NCBI RefSeq assembly: GCF_900046455.1 | Contig: NZ_FCOT01000012.1 | Coordinates: 544,017 to 608,016 of the forward strand | Length of the DNA stretch: 64,000 nt | Source: Cellulomonas timonensis | Lineage (GTDB): Bacteria > Actinomycetota > Actinomycetes > Actinomycetales > Cellulomonadaceae | Direction: 5' to 3' | In this document: one piece after another, positions 33,499-42,905 of the stretch | How the letters are laid out: each line of letters opens with the position of its first letter | Numbering within the stretch: the stretch's first letter is position 1 | The notes under the pieces: model-generated | The model's database searches: none | The model's input: the letters and a program-made list of their open reading frames with translations, nothing else | Told to the model about the DNA's origin: nothing | Program-made: the position numbers and the translations under genes

Positions 33499-34926
33499 AT
33501 GGCGTCCGATGCGCTCGTGTACGGCACGGCACGCGCCCGATGGGTGCTGCTCGCCACGGTGCTCGGCTCGGCCGTGGCGTTCATCGACGCCACAGTCGTG
33601 ACCATCGCCCTGCCGCACATTGGCCGCGAGCTCGACGCCGGCACCGCCGACCTCCAGTGGACCGTCAACGGGTATGCGCTGACCCTCGCCGCGTTCCTGC
33701 TGCTCGGCGGCTCCCTCGGCGACAGGTTCGGGCGGCGGCGGATGTTCCTGGTCGGGGTGGTGTGGTTCGCCGCCGGGTCGGCGCTGTGCGCGTTCGCGCC
33801 GAACATCGGGACATTGATCGGCGCGCGCGTGCTGCAGGGCGTCGGCGGCGCGCTCCTCACGCCCGGCTCCTTGTCGATCCTGCAGGCGTCCTTCGGCGAG
33901 CAGGACCGGGGGAAGGCGATCGGGGCCTGGTCGGGGCTGGGCGGCATCGCCGGCGCGGCCGCGCCCTTCTTGGGCGGCTGGATCGTCGATGTGGCGAGCT
34001 GGCGCTGGATCTTCTTCATCAACCTGCCGCTGACGGCCGTCGTGGTGGCGGTCACGCTGCGCCACGTCCCCGAGTCCCGCGACCCCCAGGCCGCGCAGTC
34101 GCTCGACGTGGGCGGCACGCTGCTCGGCGCGGTGGGGCTCGCGGGCCTCACCTACGGGTTCACCGCCTGGCCCGCCTACGGCCCCACCGACGTGCGGGTG
34201 GCGGGCTCACTGGCCGTGGCCGTCGTCGCGCTCGCCGCCTTCCTGCTGGTCGAGCGCCGAGCCGCACATCCGCTGCTGCCACTGCGGCTGTTCCGCTGGC
34301 GCCCGTTCAGCGGCACCAACGCCGCGACGTTCGTGGTGTACGCGGCGCTCGGCGGGGTGTTCTTCTTCCTGGTGGTGACGTTGCAGGTGGTCTCGGGGTA
34401 CAGCGCGCTGGCCGCGGGCCTGGCCCCGCTGCCGGTGACGGTGCTCATGCTGCTGCTCTCGCCGCGGGCCGGGGCGCTGGGCACTCGCATCGGACCCCGG
34501 CTGCCCATGACCCTGGGGCCGCTCGGCTGCGGGGCGGGCGTGCTGCTGCTCGCCGGCGTGGGCCCCCACGCCCCCTACCTGACGGCGGTGCTCCCCGGGG
34601 TGGTCGTGCTGGGCCTCGGGCTCTCGCTGACCGTGGCGCCGCTCACCTCGACAGCACTGGCCTCGGCGCCGGACAACCTGGCGGGCGTCGCCAGCGGGGT
34701 CAATAACGCCGTGGCCCGGATCGCGAGCCTGCTGGTCATCGCCGTGCTACCACTGGTGGCAGGCGTGGGCAGCAGCCTCACCGACGCGGCCACGCTCGCC
34801 CCCGCCCACCGGACGGCCATGCTCGTGTGCGCAGGACTGATGGCCGCCGGGGCCCTGATCGCCTGGGCGACGGTGCCCGGCAGCAGCGCGGCCGTGCGAC
34901 CCCGACCGGGCATGTCGGCGGCATGA
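33499..34926 (+). CDS. DHA2-family MFS drug exporter (EmrB/QacA type)
   Basis: 475 residues and about fourteen membrane segments. Motif A reads GDRFGRRRMFL after segment 2, and motif C-like GGIAGAAAPFLGG appears in segment 5, both typical of drug:H+ antiporters. GAGGAG precedes ATG 33499. It overlaps the following small gene by four bases (ATGA), so the two are co-translated. The substrate is unknown. Confidence 0.93.
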   Translation: MASDALVYGTARARWVLLATVLGSAVAFIDATVVTIALPHIGRELDAGTADLQWTVNGYALTLAAFLLLGGSLGDRFGRRRMFLVGVVWFAAGSALCAFAPNIGTLIGARVLQGVGGALLTPGSLSILQASFGEQDRGKAIGAWSGLGGIAGAAAPFLGGWIVDVASWRWIFFINLPLTAVVVAVTLRHVPESRDPQAAQSLDVGGTLLGAVGLAGLTYGFTAWPAYGPTDVRVAGSLAVAVVALAAFLLVERRAAHPLLPLRLFRWRPFSGTNAATFVVYAALGGVFFFLVVTLQVVSGYSALAAGLAPLPVTVLMLLLSPRAGALGTRIGPRLPMTLGPLGCGAGVLLLAGVGPHAPYLTAVLPGVVVLGLGLSLTVAPLTSTALASAPDNLAGVASGVNNAVARIASLLVIAVLPLVAGVGSSLTDAATLAPAHRTAMLVCAGLMAAGALIAWATVPGSSAAVRPRPGMSAA

Positions 34927-35189
34927 GCGACGATGTGCGGGTGCCTGACTACCTCGCCCGCATCACCGTCCAGGACATCCCCGACGAGGCGGTGCGCGCC
35001 GGGATGGCCGACGCTCTCGGCGCCAGCGGCGACGACCAGCCGGACGGGCTCGGCCCCGACGGTGGAGCCGTGGCCTTCGAGGTCCCAGGCGAGGCGCCCG
35101 ACCTGGCCACCGCGCTGGACGCCGCGCACCGGCACGCCGCCGAGGTGCTCGACGGCTTCGTGTGGGAGGTCGAGGTCGACCCGCGCTGA
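34923..35189 (+). CDS. Small hypothetical protein coupled to the MFS exporter
   Basis: 88 residues, very acidic (Asp/Glu-rich), soluble. The start ATG overlaps the exporter stop (ATGA), so it is in the same operon. I recognise no family; an accessory role to the transporter is only inferred from coupling. Confidence 0.7.
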   Translation: MSDDVRVPDYLARITVQDIPDEAVRAGMADALGASGDDQPDGLGPDGGAVAFEVPGEAPDLATALDAAHRHAAEVLDGFVWEVEVDPR

Positions 35190-35206
35190 CCCTGGCCGAT
35201 GCTGAG

Positions 35207-35240
35207 CACTCTCGAACGCTGAGCCATTTTCGAACGCTGA
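35207..35240. repeat. Short direct repeat tcgaacgctgagcc
   Basis: The 14-mer occurs twice about 17 bp apart between the small acidic gene and the terminator. It could be a regulator site or a simple duplication; nothing decides. Confidence 0.5.
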
Positions 35241-35250
35241 GCCGACTGCG

Positions 35251-35290
35251 CGTCCGCACCGGGGAGTCCCCCCGACCCCCGGTGCGGACG
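35251..35290. terminator. Bidirectional terminator before the ammonium transporter gene
   Basis: 14-bp perfect stem: cgtccgcaccgggg (35251-35264) with ccccggtgcggacg (35277-35290). It lies between convergent genes. Confidence 0.85.
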
Positions 35291-35338
35291 GGCAGCCGGC
35301 TCAGAGCCCTCTGGCCCGGCGCCGTTGCCTCCGGCCCC

Positions 35339-36955
35339 TCACACGATGTCGACGTCCTGCCGGTACACGGACCTCGGGTCGACGCTGAACCGGTGCACGA
35401 GCTGCGCCACGACGGCGGCGGCGTGCGCGTCGTCCACCACCGCCTGCACGCGCAGCCGCTCGCGGAAGTCCACGCGCTGGTAGCGGCCCCGGAAGGACTG
35501 GACCACGGGCGTCGCGGAGTACACGGCCGCGTCGGACAGCACGATCGACTCGGCGCCCGCGGCGAGGAGCGCGTCGCGCAGCTCGTCGACGCGGCCGGCG
35601 TCCACCAGCGCGGTGACGAGCTGCCGCCCGGCGCGCCGCCGTCGTCGGCCGGTGTCCGCGGCCACAGGGACGGGCCGGTCGCTACCGAGGCCACGACCGG
35701 CGGACTCCATCTCGGAGGCCGCCACGCTGCTGAGCGCGTACGCCGCCGCGCCCTGCTGCTCGCGGTCCAGGTCGCCCTGCTCCGCGAGCGGCACCCGCAG
35801 CCCCACCGTCACGTTGACCAGTGCGGCGATCACCCAGCTCACCACGAAGGAGAAGACGGACACGCTGACGACGGCGATCCCCTGATGGCCGAGCAGTGTG
35901 CCGCCGCCGCCGTTGAACACCCCGTCGGCGCTGAGGGGGTTGATCGCGCTGTCCGCGAAGAACCCGAGCAGGAGCGAGCCGAGGACCCCGCCGGTGAAGT
36001 GCACGGCGATCACGTCCAGCGCGTCGTCGTAGCCGAGCCGGAACTTGGCGTGCACGGCGAGGTTGCACACGAGGCCCGCGATGACGCCGATGAGGATCGC
36101 GGCCCCGGTGCTCACGTACCCGGCGCACGGGGTCACTGTCGCCAGGCCCGCGACCGCGCCGGACGCCGCGCCGACCAGGGTCGCGTGCCCGCTCGTGAGG
36201 CGCTCCAGCAGCAGCCACGCGCACATCGCCCCGGCTGCTGCGACATGCGTGTTCATGAGCGCCTGCGCGGCGATCTCGTTCGCCTGCAGCCCGTCACCCG
36301 CGTTGAAGCCGAACCACCCGAACCACAGGATGCCCGCGCCCGCGAGCATCAGCGGCAGGTTGCTGGGCGAGGAGGACACGCGCGGCCAATCACGTCGCCT
36401 GCCGACCACGAGCAGCACCGCGAGCGCCGCGCCCCCGGCCGAGGCGTGCACCACCATCCCGCCCGCCCAGTCCTGCGCGCCCATCGCGGTGAGCCACCCC
36501 TTGGGGTGCCACAGCCACCGGGCGACCTGCGGGTACACCGCCAGCGACCACACCGCCAGGAACACCACCCAGCCGAGCATCTTGAGCCGCCCGGCGGTGG
36601 CGCCCGTGAGCAGCGCGGGAGTGATGACGGCGAACATCATCTGGTAGGCCACGAAGGCCAGCACGGGGATGGTGACGCCCGCGGCGACGGTGTGGAACTC
36701 CGGCTGCTCGACGTCCAGCAGCGCCGTCGCGTCGAACGCCCCCAGGTACTTGGTGCCCTCGTTGCTGAAGGCGAGCGTGTACCCCAGCAGCACCCAGGTC
36801 AGGGAGATGACGCCGAGCGGCACGGTGTTCTGCAGCATCATCGCCAGCGTGTTGCGGGACCGCGCCATGCCGCCGTAGAACATCGCCAGGCCGGGCGTCA
36901 TGAACAGCACCAGTGCCGCGCACACCAGCACCCATGCGGTGTCTGCCTCGTTCAT
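35339..36955 (-). CDS. amt: Ammonium transporter (Amt) with fused C-terminal PII-like domain
   Basis: 538 residues. Residues 1-395 are a full Amt channel with eleven segments. The twin pore histidines are H170 (GGMVVHASAG) and H319 (DVIAVHFTGG). After a linker rich in Arg and Ala (about 396-443) comes a 95-residue domain, RQLVTALVDAGRVDELRDAL ... SFRGRYQRVDFRERLRVQAV. It follows the GlnB/GlnK pattern: beta-alpha start, T-loop RG-x-Y region, then conserved D-F and the second beta-alpha unit. A PII regulator normally binds Amt in trans to gate ammonium uptake; here it would be in cis. No separate glnK is next to it. Confidence 0.92.
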   Translation of the reverse strand: MNEADTAWVLVCAALVLFMTPGLAMFYGGMARSRNTLAMMLQNTVPLGVISLTWVLLGYTLAFSNEGTKYLGAFDATALLDVEQPEFHTVAAGVTIPVLAFVAYQMMFAVITPALLTGATAGRLKMLGWVVFLAVWSLAVYPQVARWLWHPKGWLTAMGAQDWAGGMVVHASAGGAALAVLLVVGRRRDWPRVSSSPSNLPLMLAGAGILWFGWFGFNAGDGLQANEIAAQALMNTHVAAAGAMCAWLLLERLTSGHATLVGAASGAVAGLATVTPCAGYVSTGAAILIGVIAGLVCNLAVHAKFRLGYDDALDVIAVHFTGGVLGSLLLGFFADSAINPLSADGVFNGGGGTLLGHQGIAVVSVSVFSFVVSWVIAALVNVTVGLRVPLAEQGDLDREQQGAAAYALSSVAASEMESAGRGLGSDRPVPVAADTGRRRRRAGRQLVTALVDAGRVDELRDALLAAGAESIVLSDAAVYSATPVVQSFRGRYQRVDFRERLRVQAVVDDAHAAAVVAQLVHRFSVDPRSVYRQDVDIV

Positions 36956-37098
36956 GTCGCAGCCTTCCCGAGAGCGCGCCCCCGCCGCTCTTCACAGGCT
37001 TCGGCGGCGGTCTCCCGCGCCTGCGCCCCCTGCTGCGAATGTAAACGAGTGGGGCATAGGGCGCGATTCGACCGCGGGGATCCGACCGCGGGGCCAGG

Positions 37099-37389
37099 TC
37101 AGCGCACTGGCGTCCAGCGCGGTCCCGCGCGGCGGTCGAGCGTGGGGCGGGTCGTCGCGCCGAGGCCATCGACGGTGGCCACCACGTGCCGTCCCACCGC
37201 GAGCGCGTGCTCGTCGTCGGCGACGGTGAACCGCACCGTGATCCGGGCCTCGCCGTGCGGCACCGCGAGGTCGGAGGACTCGACAGTGGCGAGCTCGCGC
37301 GCGGCCGAGGCCGCGGTGGGCAGGACGTCGGCCGGGTCGACGCCAGGTCGCAGGAGGCCGAGGCCGATCGAGACGCGGTAGGAGGGCAC
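37099..37389 (-). CDS. Small hypothetical protein
   Basis: 96 residues from GTG 37389. A compact alpha/beta pattern is visible: two strands (YRVSIGLGLL, EARITVRFTV) around helices, ending in a basic tail. It might be a small ligand-binding or ferredoxin-like fold, but I cannot name a family. A TACGGT box eight bases upstream suggests a leaderless transcript. It lies upstream of the amt gene on the same strand with a 143-bp gap. Confidence 0.65.
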   Translation of the reverse strand: MPSYRVSIGLGLLRPGVDPADVLPTAASAARELATVESSDLAVPHGEARITVRFTVADDEHALAVGRHVVATVDGLGATTRPTLDRRAGPRWTPVR

Positions 37390-37552
37390 GGGCGTCCACC
37401 GTACGCGTCTCCACGCCCCTTCTGAGGCGCCTCAGGCCACCGCCCGACGGCGCCGGGCCCCCAAGACCCGTCACCTGACCGATCCGCGCGCCCACGCCTC
37501 AGGACCACTGTGCGAGGTGCGGGAGACCGCACCCATCGGACAGGAGAAGGCG

Positions 37553-37786
37553 ATGAACGACATGTGGGGGCAGGGCCTGGACGCCGAGCTGGCGTACCGG
37601 AGGGAGCGGATGCTCGCTGACGTGGTGGGCATGGGCTCGCGTCGGCAGGCCCGGGACGGCGGGACGGGGACCACGGAGGGCAGGGTCGTCGAGGTCGGGC
37701 TGCTCACCCGGATCCGCCGCGCGCTCCGGCGGGCCGGGCGTGGGTGGGGCCTGACAAGATCGGGGACATGGGCCGCACCTCGATGA
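37553..37786 (+). CDS. Small hypothetical basic protein
   Basis: 77 residues with AGGAG before ATG 37553. A central Arg-rich stretch (RRERMLADVVGMGSRRQ) and a basic C-terminus. Its last 19 bases overlap the start of the LuxR gene in another frame. No family recognised. Confidence 0.55.
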   Translation: MNDMWGQGLDAELAYRRERMLADVVGMGSRRQARDGGTGTTEGRVVEVGLLTRIRRALRRAGRGWGLTRSGTWAAPR

Positions 37787-40701
37787 CGACGCAGTTCGTG
37801 GCGCGGCATGAGCAGGTCGAGCAGGTCGCCGCAGCGCTGGCCCGGGCCGCCGAGGGGCGCCCGGGCGCGGTGCTGCTCGGGGCCGACGCGGGTGTGGGCA
37901 AGACCCGGCTGCTGCAGCGCAGTGCCGAGCTCGCGCAGCAGGCCGGCGCCACGGTGGTCACCGTGCACTGCGTGGACCTGGGCGAGATCGGCCTGCCGTA
38001 CCTGCCCTTCGCGGAGGCCCTGGCCCAGCTCCGCGCGCTGCTGCCGGACGTGGTCGACCGGGCGCTGACGCAGCGTCCCGCTCTCGGGCGGCTGCTGTCG
38101 GCGGGCGCCCACGAGCTTCCCGCGGGCGAGGACCAGACCAGCCGGCTGCAGCTCTTCGACGGGATGTCCGAGGTGCTGGGCGCCGTGGGCCGGCCGGGCG
38201 CGCCGCTGCTGCTGGTCATCGAGGACCTGCACTGGGCCGACCCCTCGAGCCGGGACGTGCTGCGGTTCCTGCTCGCGCGGATGCGCCAGGAGCACCTGCT
38301 CGTCGTCGCGAGCTACCGCGCCGACGACCTGCACCGCCGGCATCCCCTGCGCCCGATGCTCGCGGAGATGACCCGGCACCCTCGGGTCGAGCGCATCGAC
38401 CTGCCCGCGTTCACCGTCGACGAGCTCCGCGAGTTCACCACCGCGACGCTCGGCCGCACGCTGACCGAGGCCGACCTGCGCCGGGTGAGCGAGCGGTCCG
38501 AGGGCAACGCGTTCTTCGCGGAGGAGCTGCTGGAGACGACGGCGGCGGACGGCGACTCCCTGCCATGGACGCTGCGCGACGTCCTGCGCAGCCGCCTCGA
38601 GCAGCAGGACCCGGCGGTGCAGCGGCTCGCCCAGATCGCCTCGGTGGCGGGCCGGCGGGTCGACGAGCCGCTGCTGCGCGCGGTGGCCCAGGACGCGGCG
38701 GGCGCCGAGCTGGACGCCGCGCATGGCTTCGACGCGGTGCTGCGCGAGGCCGTCGCCCACCACGTGCTGCAGGGTGAGGACCAGCGGATCGCCTTCCGGC
38801 ACGCGCTGCTGGCGGAGGCCGTCTACGCGGACCTGCTGCCCGGAGACCAGGTCGCGCTGCACCGCGCCTACCTGCGCGCCTTGGAGGCCGATCCGCCGCT
38901 CGGCCCGCCCTCCCAGGTGGCGGTGCACGCGATGCGCGCCCACGACCTGCCGACGGCGCTGCGCGCCTCCCACGCGGCCGCCCATGCCGCGGCCCAGGTG
39001 CTGGCCCACGTCGAGGAGCTGCGTCAGCGGGAGACGGTGCTCGAGCTGTGGGACGCGGTGCTCGACGCCGCCGAGCAGGTGGGCGCGGACCTGGTGGACG
39101 TGCTGCTGGCCGCCTCCGGCGCTGCGAGCCGCTGCGGCGAGCTCGAGCGCGCCATCGCCCTCGCCGGGCGGGCGGTCGAGGCGTCGAGCGGCGACGTGAC
39201 CCGACAGGCGCAAGTCCGCACCGTGCTGGCCAGGTGCCTGCTCGCTGACGACCGCGTGCAGGAGGCGCACACCGAGGCGGGGCTGGCGGTGGCCGCCCTT
39301 GCCGAGGCTCCCTGCCCGGAGGCCATGCCGTGGGCGCTGGCGACCCATGCGCGCGCGGCGATGAACCTCGACCTGGACGACGAGGCGGAGCGCAGCGCGG
39401 AGTCCGCCGTGGCCAGCGCCCGCGCGGTCGGCAACGCCGGCGCGGAGGCTGACGCGCTCACCACCCTCGCGGTGCTCGTCGTGGACGACCCGGAGCGCGC
39501 GGCGGCGCTGCTGACCGAGTCCGCGGCCCGCGCCCGGCAGGCCGGGGACCTCGCCACCGAGCTGCGCACGCTCTACAACCTGGCCACGACGCACTACTAC
39601 GCGGGGCAGCTCGCGCAGGCCCACACGATCGCGGCCCAGGCGACCACGCAGGCACGGGACGCGGGAGTGGCGCTGAGCGTGGGCGGGGTCACGGTGTGGG
39701 TCTTCTCGGAGATCGTGCGGTACGCGCTGGGCGACCTGAGCCCCGCTCCGCCCGACCGCCCGCCGGTTCCCGCGGCGATGGCGCCGCTCTTCGCGGCCAT
39801 CGAGCTGTACTCGGCGGTGGCCCGCGGCGACGCGGACGTGATCGAGCGCGGCCAGGCGATGCGGTCGTCGTGGGACCGCGACGGGCAGCTCGCGCTGATC
39901 GCCGGGGGCTGCACCATCGAGGCGCTCACCTGGGCCGGGCGGGTGGACGAGGCCGTCGACCTGGCGCTCGAGCTCATCGACCACTTGGGCCGCACCTGGA
40001 ACGACAACTTCTTGGGTGGCATCCGGCTCGCCGCCCTGGCCCTGGGCGCCCTCGCGGACGGCGCGGAGCGGGATCGCCAGACGGGCGCGGACCCCGCAGT
40101 GCGGCTCACGCTCGGCGCCGGCCTCATCGAGCGGGCGCGTGCCGCGGCTGAGCGCGGGCGCCCGAGGGGCGGCCGGCTCGGGCCCGAGGGGCGGGCCTGG
40201 CTCGTGCGCGCCCACGCCGAGCACGCGCGCCTCGGCGGCGTCGCCGACCCGGCGCTGTGGGAGGCGGCCACCGAGGCGTTCGCCTACGGCCACCACTACG
40301 ACGGCGCATGCTCGCGGGCCCGCTGGGCCGAGGCCCTGCTGGCCTCCGGCGACCGCCAGGCCGCGTCCCGGGAGGCTGCTCGCGCGCTCCTCGACGCGCA
40401 GCAGATGGGCGCCGAGCCGCTCCGCGCCTGGGTGACGGCGCTGGCCCGCCGCGGCCGCCTGGACGTGCCCGGCGTGCGGGCGCCGGCCGTGGACCTCCTG
40501 ACCGCCCGCGAGGCGGAGGTGCTGGCGCTCGTGGCCGACGGGCTGAGCAACCGGCAGATTGGCGAGCGCCTGTTCATCAGCGGCAAGACGGTGAGCGTGC
40601 ACGTGTCGAACCTGCTGGCCAAGCTCGGGGCGTCGGGCCGCGCGGAGGCCGTGGACGTCGCGCACCGGCGCGGGCTGATCGGGGCGCAGGTCGAAGGCTG
40701 A
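37768..40701 (+). CDS. Large LuxR-family regulator with N-terminal AAA/NTPase domain (LAL type)
   Basis: 977 residues. Walker A GADAGVGKTRLL (about residues 38-49) and Walker B LLLVIEDLHWADPSS form a STAND-type ATPase. A long helical, TPR-like middle follows, and a C-terminal LuxR HTH (LTAREAEVLALVADGLSNRQ ... ISGKTVSVHVSNLLAKLG). Such proteins switch on target genes after ligand and ATP binding. ATG 37768 lies seven bases after a CAAGAT box, favouring a leaderless start; ATG 37783 is possible. The target is not known; it may regulate the methyltransferase gene downstream. Confidence 0.9.
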   Translation: MGRTSMTTQFVARHEQVEQVAAALARAAEGRPGAVLLGADAGVGKTRLLQRSAELAQQAGATVVTVHCVDLGEIGLPYLPFAEALAQLRALLPDVVDRALTQRPALGRLLSAGAHELPAGEDQTSRLQLFDGMSEVLGAVGRPGAPLLLVIEDLHWADPSSRDVLRFLLARMRQEHLLVVASYRADDLHRRHPLRPMLAEMTRHPRVERIDLPAFTVDELREFTTATLGRTLTEADLRRVSERSEGNAFFAEELLETTAADGDSLPWTLRDVLRSRLEQQDPAVQRLAQIASVAGRRVDEPLLRAVAQDAAGAELDAAHGFDAVLREAVAHHVLQGEDQRIAFRHALLAEAVYADLLPGDQVALHRAYLRALEADPPLGPPSQVAVHAMRAHDLPTALRASHAAAHAAAQVLAHVEELRQRETVLELWDAVLDAAEQVGADLVDVLLAASGAASRCGELERAIALAGRAVEASSGDVTRQAQVRTVLARCLLADDRVQEAHTEAGLAVAALAEAPCPEAMPWALATHARAAMNLDLDDEAERSAESAVASARAVGNAGAEADALTTLAVLVVDDPERAAALLTESAARARQAGDLATELRTLYNLATTHYYAGQLAQAHTIAAQATTQARDAGVALSVGGVTVWVFSEIVRYALGDLSPAPPDRPPVPAAMAPLFAAIELYSAVARGDADVIERGQAMRSSWDRDGQLALIAGGCTIEALTWAGRVDEAVDLALELIDHLGRTWNDNFLGGIRLAALALGALADGAERDRQTGADPAVRLTLGAGLIERARAAAERGRPRGGRLGPEGRAWLVRAHAEHARLGGVADPALWEAATEAFAYGHHYDGACSRARWAEALLASGDRQAASREAARALLDAQQMGAEPLRAWVTALARRGRLDVPGVRAPAVDLLTAREAEVLALVADGLSNRQIGERLFISGKTVSVHVSNLLAKLGASGRAEAVDVAHRRGLIGAQVEG

Positions 40702-40772
40702 GCACCCGCAGGGCCTCCCGGCCGGCTGTGCCACGATGGCGCCACCCATCCCAGCATGACTCGAGGCGCCCC

Positions 40773-41981
40773 ATGATCCACAGCACTGACCGCATCCAGA
40801 CCACGCACGCCGGCAGCCTTCCCCGGACGCCCGAGCTGCTGGCCGCGAACGCCGCCCGTGAGGCCGGCGGGACCGCCGAGGGCTATGACGCCCTGCTCTC
40901 CGACGCGGTCCTCGACCTGGTGCGCCGCCAGCGCGACCTGGGCATCTCCGTCCCCGGCGACGGGGAGTTCGGCAAGGCGATGAGCTCGGCCGTGGACTAC
41001 GGCGCCTGGTGGTCCTACTCGTTCCAGCGGCTGGGCGGCCTGGAGCTCGACACCGCGATGGCCTGGGCCACCGCCGACCACACGTCGATGCCCGGCGACA
41101 TCCGCCTCACCGGCTTCGGCAACCGCCGCGACCAGGTGCGGTTCCGCGAGGCGTACACGGACCCGGCGAGCGGCATCTTCGCCGCCGAGGGCCCCAAGCC
41201 GTTCCCGAAGTGCACCGGGCCGCTGACGTACACGGGCCAGGCCGCCATTGCCTCCGACGTCGCGAACCTGCGCTCGGCGCTCGACGCGACGGGCGTCACC
41301 GAGGGCTTCATCACGTCGATCGCGCCCGGCAGCGCCGCCCGCATCGCGAATGAGCACTACGCCACCGACGAGGAGTTCGTCTGGGCGTGCGCCGACGCGC
41401 TGCGCGAGGAGTATGTGGCGATCATCGAGGCCGGCCTGGTGCTGCAGATCGACGACCCGTCGATCGCGGAGAGCTGGGACCAGATCAGCCCCGAGCCCAG
41501 CCTCGAGGACTACCTGGCGTTCACGCGGGTCCGGGTCGAGGCGCTGAACCACGCGCTGCGCGGGCTGCCGGAGGACCAGATCCGCTACCACCTGTGCTGG
41601 GGCTCGTGGCACGGCCCGCACACCACGGACCTGCCGATGAAGGACATCGTCTCGACGATGCTCGAGGTCAACGCCGGCGCGTACTCCTTCGAGGCCGCCA
41701 ACGTGCGCCACGAGCACGAGTGGCGCGTCTGGGACGACGTGAAGCTGCCCGACGGCAAGCTCATCCTGCCCGGCGTGGTGAGCCACTCCACGAACGTCGT
41801 CGAGCACCCGGAGCTCGTCGCGGACCGCATTGAGCGGTTCGCCACCCGCGTCGGCCGCGAGAACGTCATCGCCGCCACCGACTGCGGGCTCGGCGGCCGG
41901 GTGCACCCGCAGATCGCGTGGGCGAAGCTCGAGTCGCTGGTGCAGGGCTCGGAGATCGCCTCGCAGCGCCTCTGGGGCTGA
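40773..41981 (+). CDS. MetE C-terminal-like cobalamin-independent methionine synthase family protein
   Basis: 402 residues, the size of the catalytic half of MetE. Zinc-site residues are visible: H273-x-C275 in YHLCWGSWHG, a Glu in SFEAANVRHEHE and C371 in ATDCGLGGR. The N-terminus has the IQTTHAGSLPR motif of the group. These short MetE-like proteins include core methyltransferases using other methyl donors and coenzyme-M-type alkyl transferases; the methyl donor cannot be set from sequence. It follows the LuxR gene by 71 bp on the same strand, with TCGAGG-like spacing before ATG 40773. Confidence 0.85.
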   Translation: MIHSTDRIQTTHAGSLPRTPELLAANAAREAGGTAEGYDALLSDAVLDLVRRQRDLGISVPGDGEFGKAMSSAVDYGAWWSYSFQRLGGLELDTAMAWATADHTSMPGDIRLTGFGNRRDQVRFREAYTDPASGIFAAEGPKPFPKCTGPLTYTGQAAIASDVANLRSALDATGVTEGFITSIAPGSAARIANEHYATDEEFVWACADALREEYVAIIEAGLVLQIDDPSIAESWDQISPEPSLEDYLAFTRVRVEALNHALRGLPEDQIRYHLCWGSWHGPHTTDLPMKDIVSTMLEVNAGAYSFEAANVRHEHEWRVWDDVKLPDGKLILPGVVSHSTNVVEHPELVADRIERFATRVGRENVIAATDCGLGGRVHPQIAWAKLESLVQGSEIASQRLWG

Positions 41982-42039
41982 TCACGCCCTGAGCTGACGG
42001 GCCGGCTCCGTCGTCCCCTCCGCGTGGGCGACGGGCCGG

Positions 42040-42056
42040 CCCGGGAAGAACCCGGG
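42040..42056 (+). terminator. Short hairpin after the MetE-like gene
   Basis: CCCGGG - aagaa - CCCGGG stem-loop, 59 bp beyond the stop. It is short but GC-pure; moderate support as a terminator before the next gene. Confidence 0.45.
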
Positions 42057-42078
42057 TCCTCGGGAGCGTTCCGCTCGC

Positions 42079-42804
42079 ATGCCCACAGTGATCACGTCTG
42101 TCGACCCACTGCTGCCCACCGTCAGCGCCGAGGCGTCCCCCGCCGCCACGGCCTACGACCCCGCCGCTGACCCGCAGGCGGAGCTCGACCGTCAGATCCA
42201 GGCGTATGCGGAGTTGGGCGTGGCCGACCTGCTCGGCCTCGACGCCGCGGGACTGCGCGCCGTCACCGAGCCCTTGCGCCCCGTCGTGGCGGCCCTTCCG
42301 GCTCCTCCCGCGGGCGACGACTACGTGCCGTTCGTGCTGGTGCTGAGCCCGGACGCGTTCGCGGCGCACGGCCGCGACCTGAACGACGCGGTGCCCGCGA
42401 TGCGCCGAGGCCGCCAGCGCGGCGTCAGTGTGATCGACCGCGAGGAGCTCGCGACGTACCGCCCCATCGAGGGCGTCGAGCAGCCCGCCAGCCCGGTGTG
42501 GCTGCTGCACGGCATCGACACCGGCTCGGAGTTCTGCGGGACGCCGCCCGAGACCGCGCTGGTCACGGTGCGCGGCCGGGGCCGGACCCCGCTGACCATC
42601 CCGGAGGGCATCGCGCTGACCGTCGTGCGGCCCGACATGCTGCGCCCGAACAAGTGCTATTCGCTGATGGGCTCGCGTGCGGGCAACCAGCGGGTGCCCG
42701 CGGTGTGGATCAGCGAGCGCCGCGCGAAGCTCGGCTGGTGCTGGGACCGCAACCCGCACACCTGGCTGGGCGCCGCGTCCGCCGCCGGGCGCCAGGGAGC
42801 CTGA
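42079..42804 (+). CDS. DUF5701-like protein
   Basis: 241 residues, soluble. The start ELDRQIQAYAELGVADLLGL and the central PFVLVLSPDAFAAHGRDLND, WLLHGIDTGSEFCG and the late VPAVWISERRAKLGWCWDRN are the blocks I associate with DUF5701, an actinobacterial family of unknown function. It stands in a run of short genes with no clear functional link. Confidence 0.7.
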   Translation: MPTVITSVDPLLPTVSAEASPAATAYDPAADPQAELDRQIQAYAELGVADLLGLDAAGLRAVTEPLRPVVAALPAPPAGDDYVPFVLVLSPDAFAAHGRDLNDAVPAMRRGRQRGVSVIDREELATYRPIEGVEQPASPVWLLHGIDTGSEFCGTPPETALVTVRGRGRTPLTIPEGIALTVVRPDMLRPNKCYSLMGSRAGNQRVPAVWISERRAKLGWCWDRNPHTWLGAASAAGRQGA

Positions 42805-42905
42805 CCCTGAGAGCCGCGCACAGCCGGGCGGATTACCCTCCGAATGTCAGTGCAGAAGCCGTTCCCGTCGGCCCACGCCGCGGGCGACCCGAAGAGGAGT
42901 CACCC

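Noticed and set aside
37471-40749. 1092-codon minus-strand open frame opposite the LuxR regulator
   Set aside because: No recognisable motif, Arg/Gly/Ala-rich; the plus strand has Walker A, Walker B and a LuxR HTH.
42844-42905. Leaderless ATG 42844 as start of the alpha/beta hydrolase
   Set aside because: That ATG is in a different frame from the hydrolase, and the TACCCT box is only four bases away.
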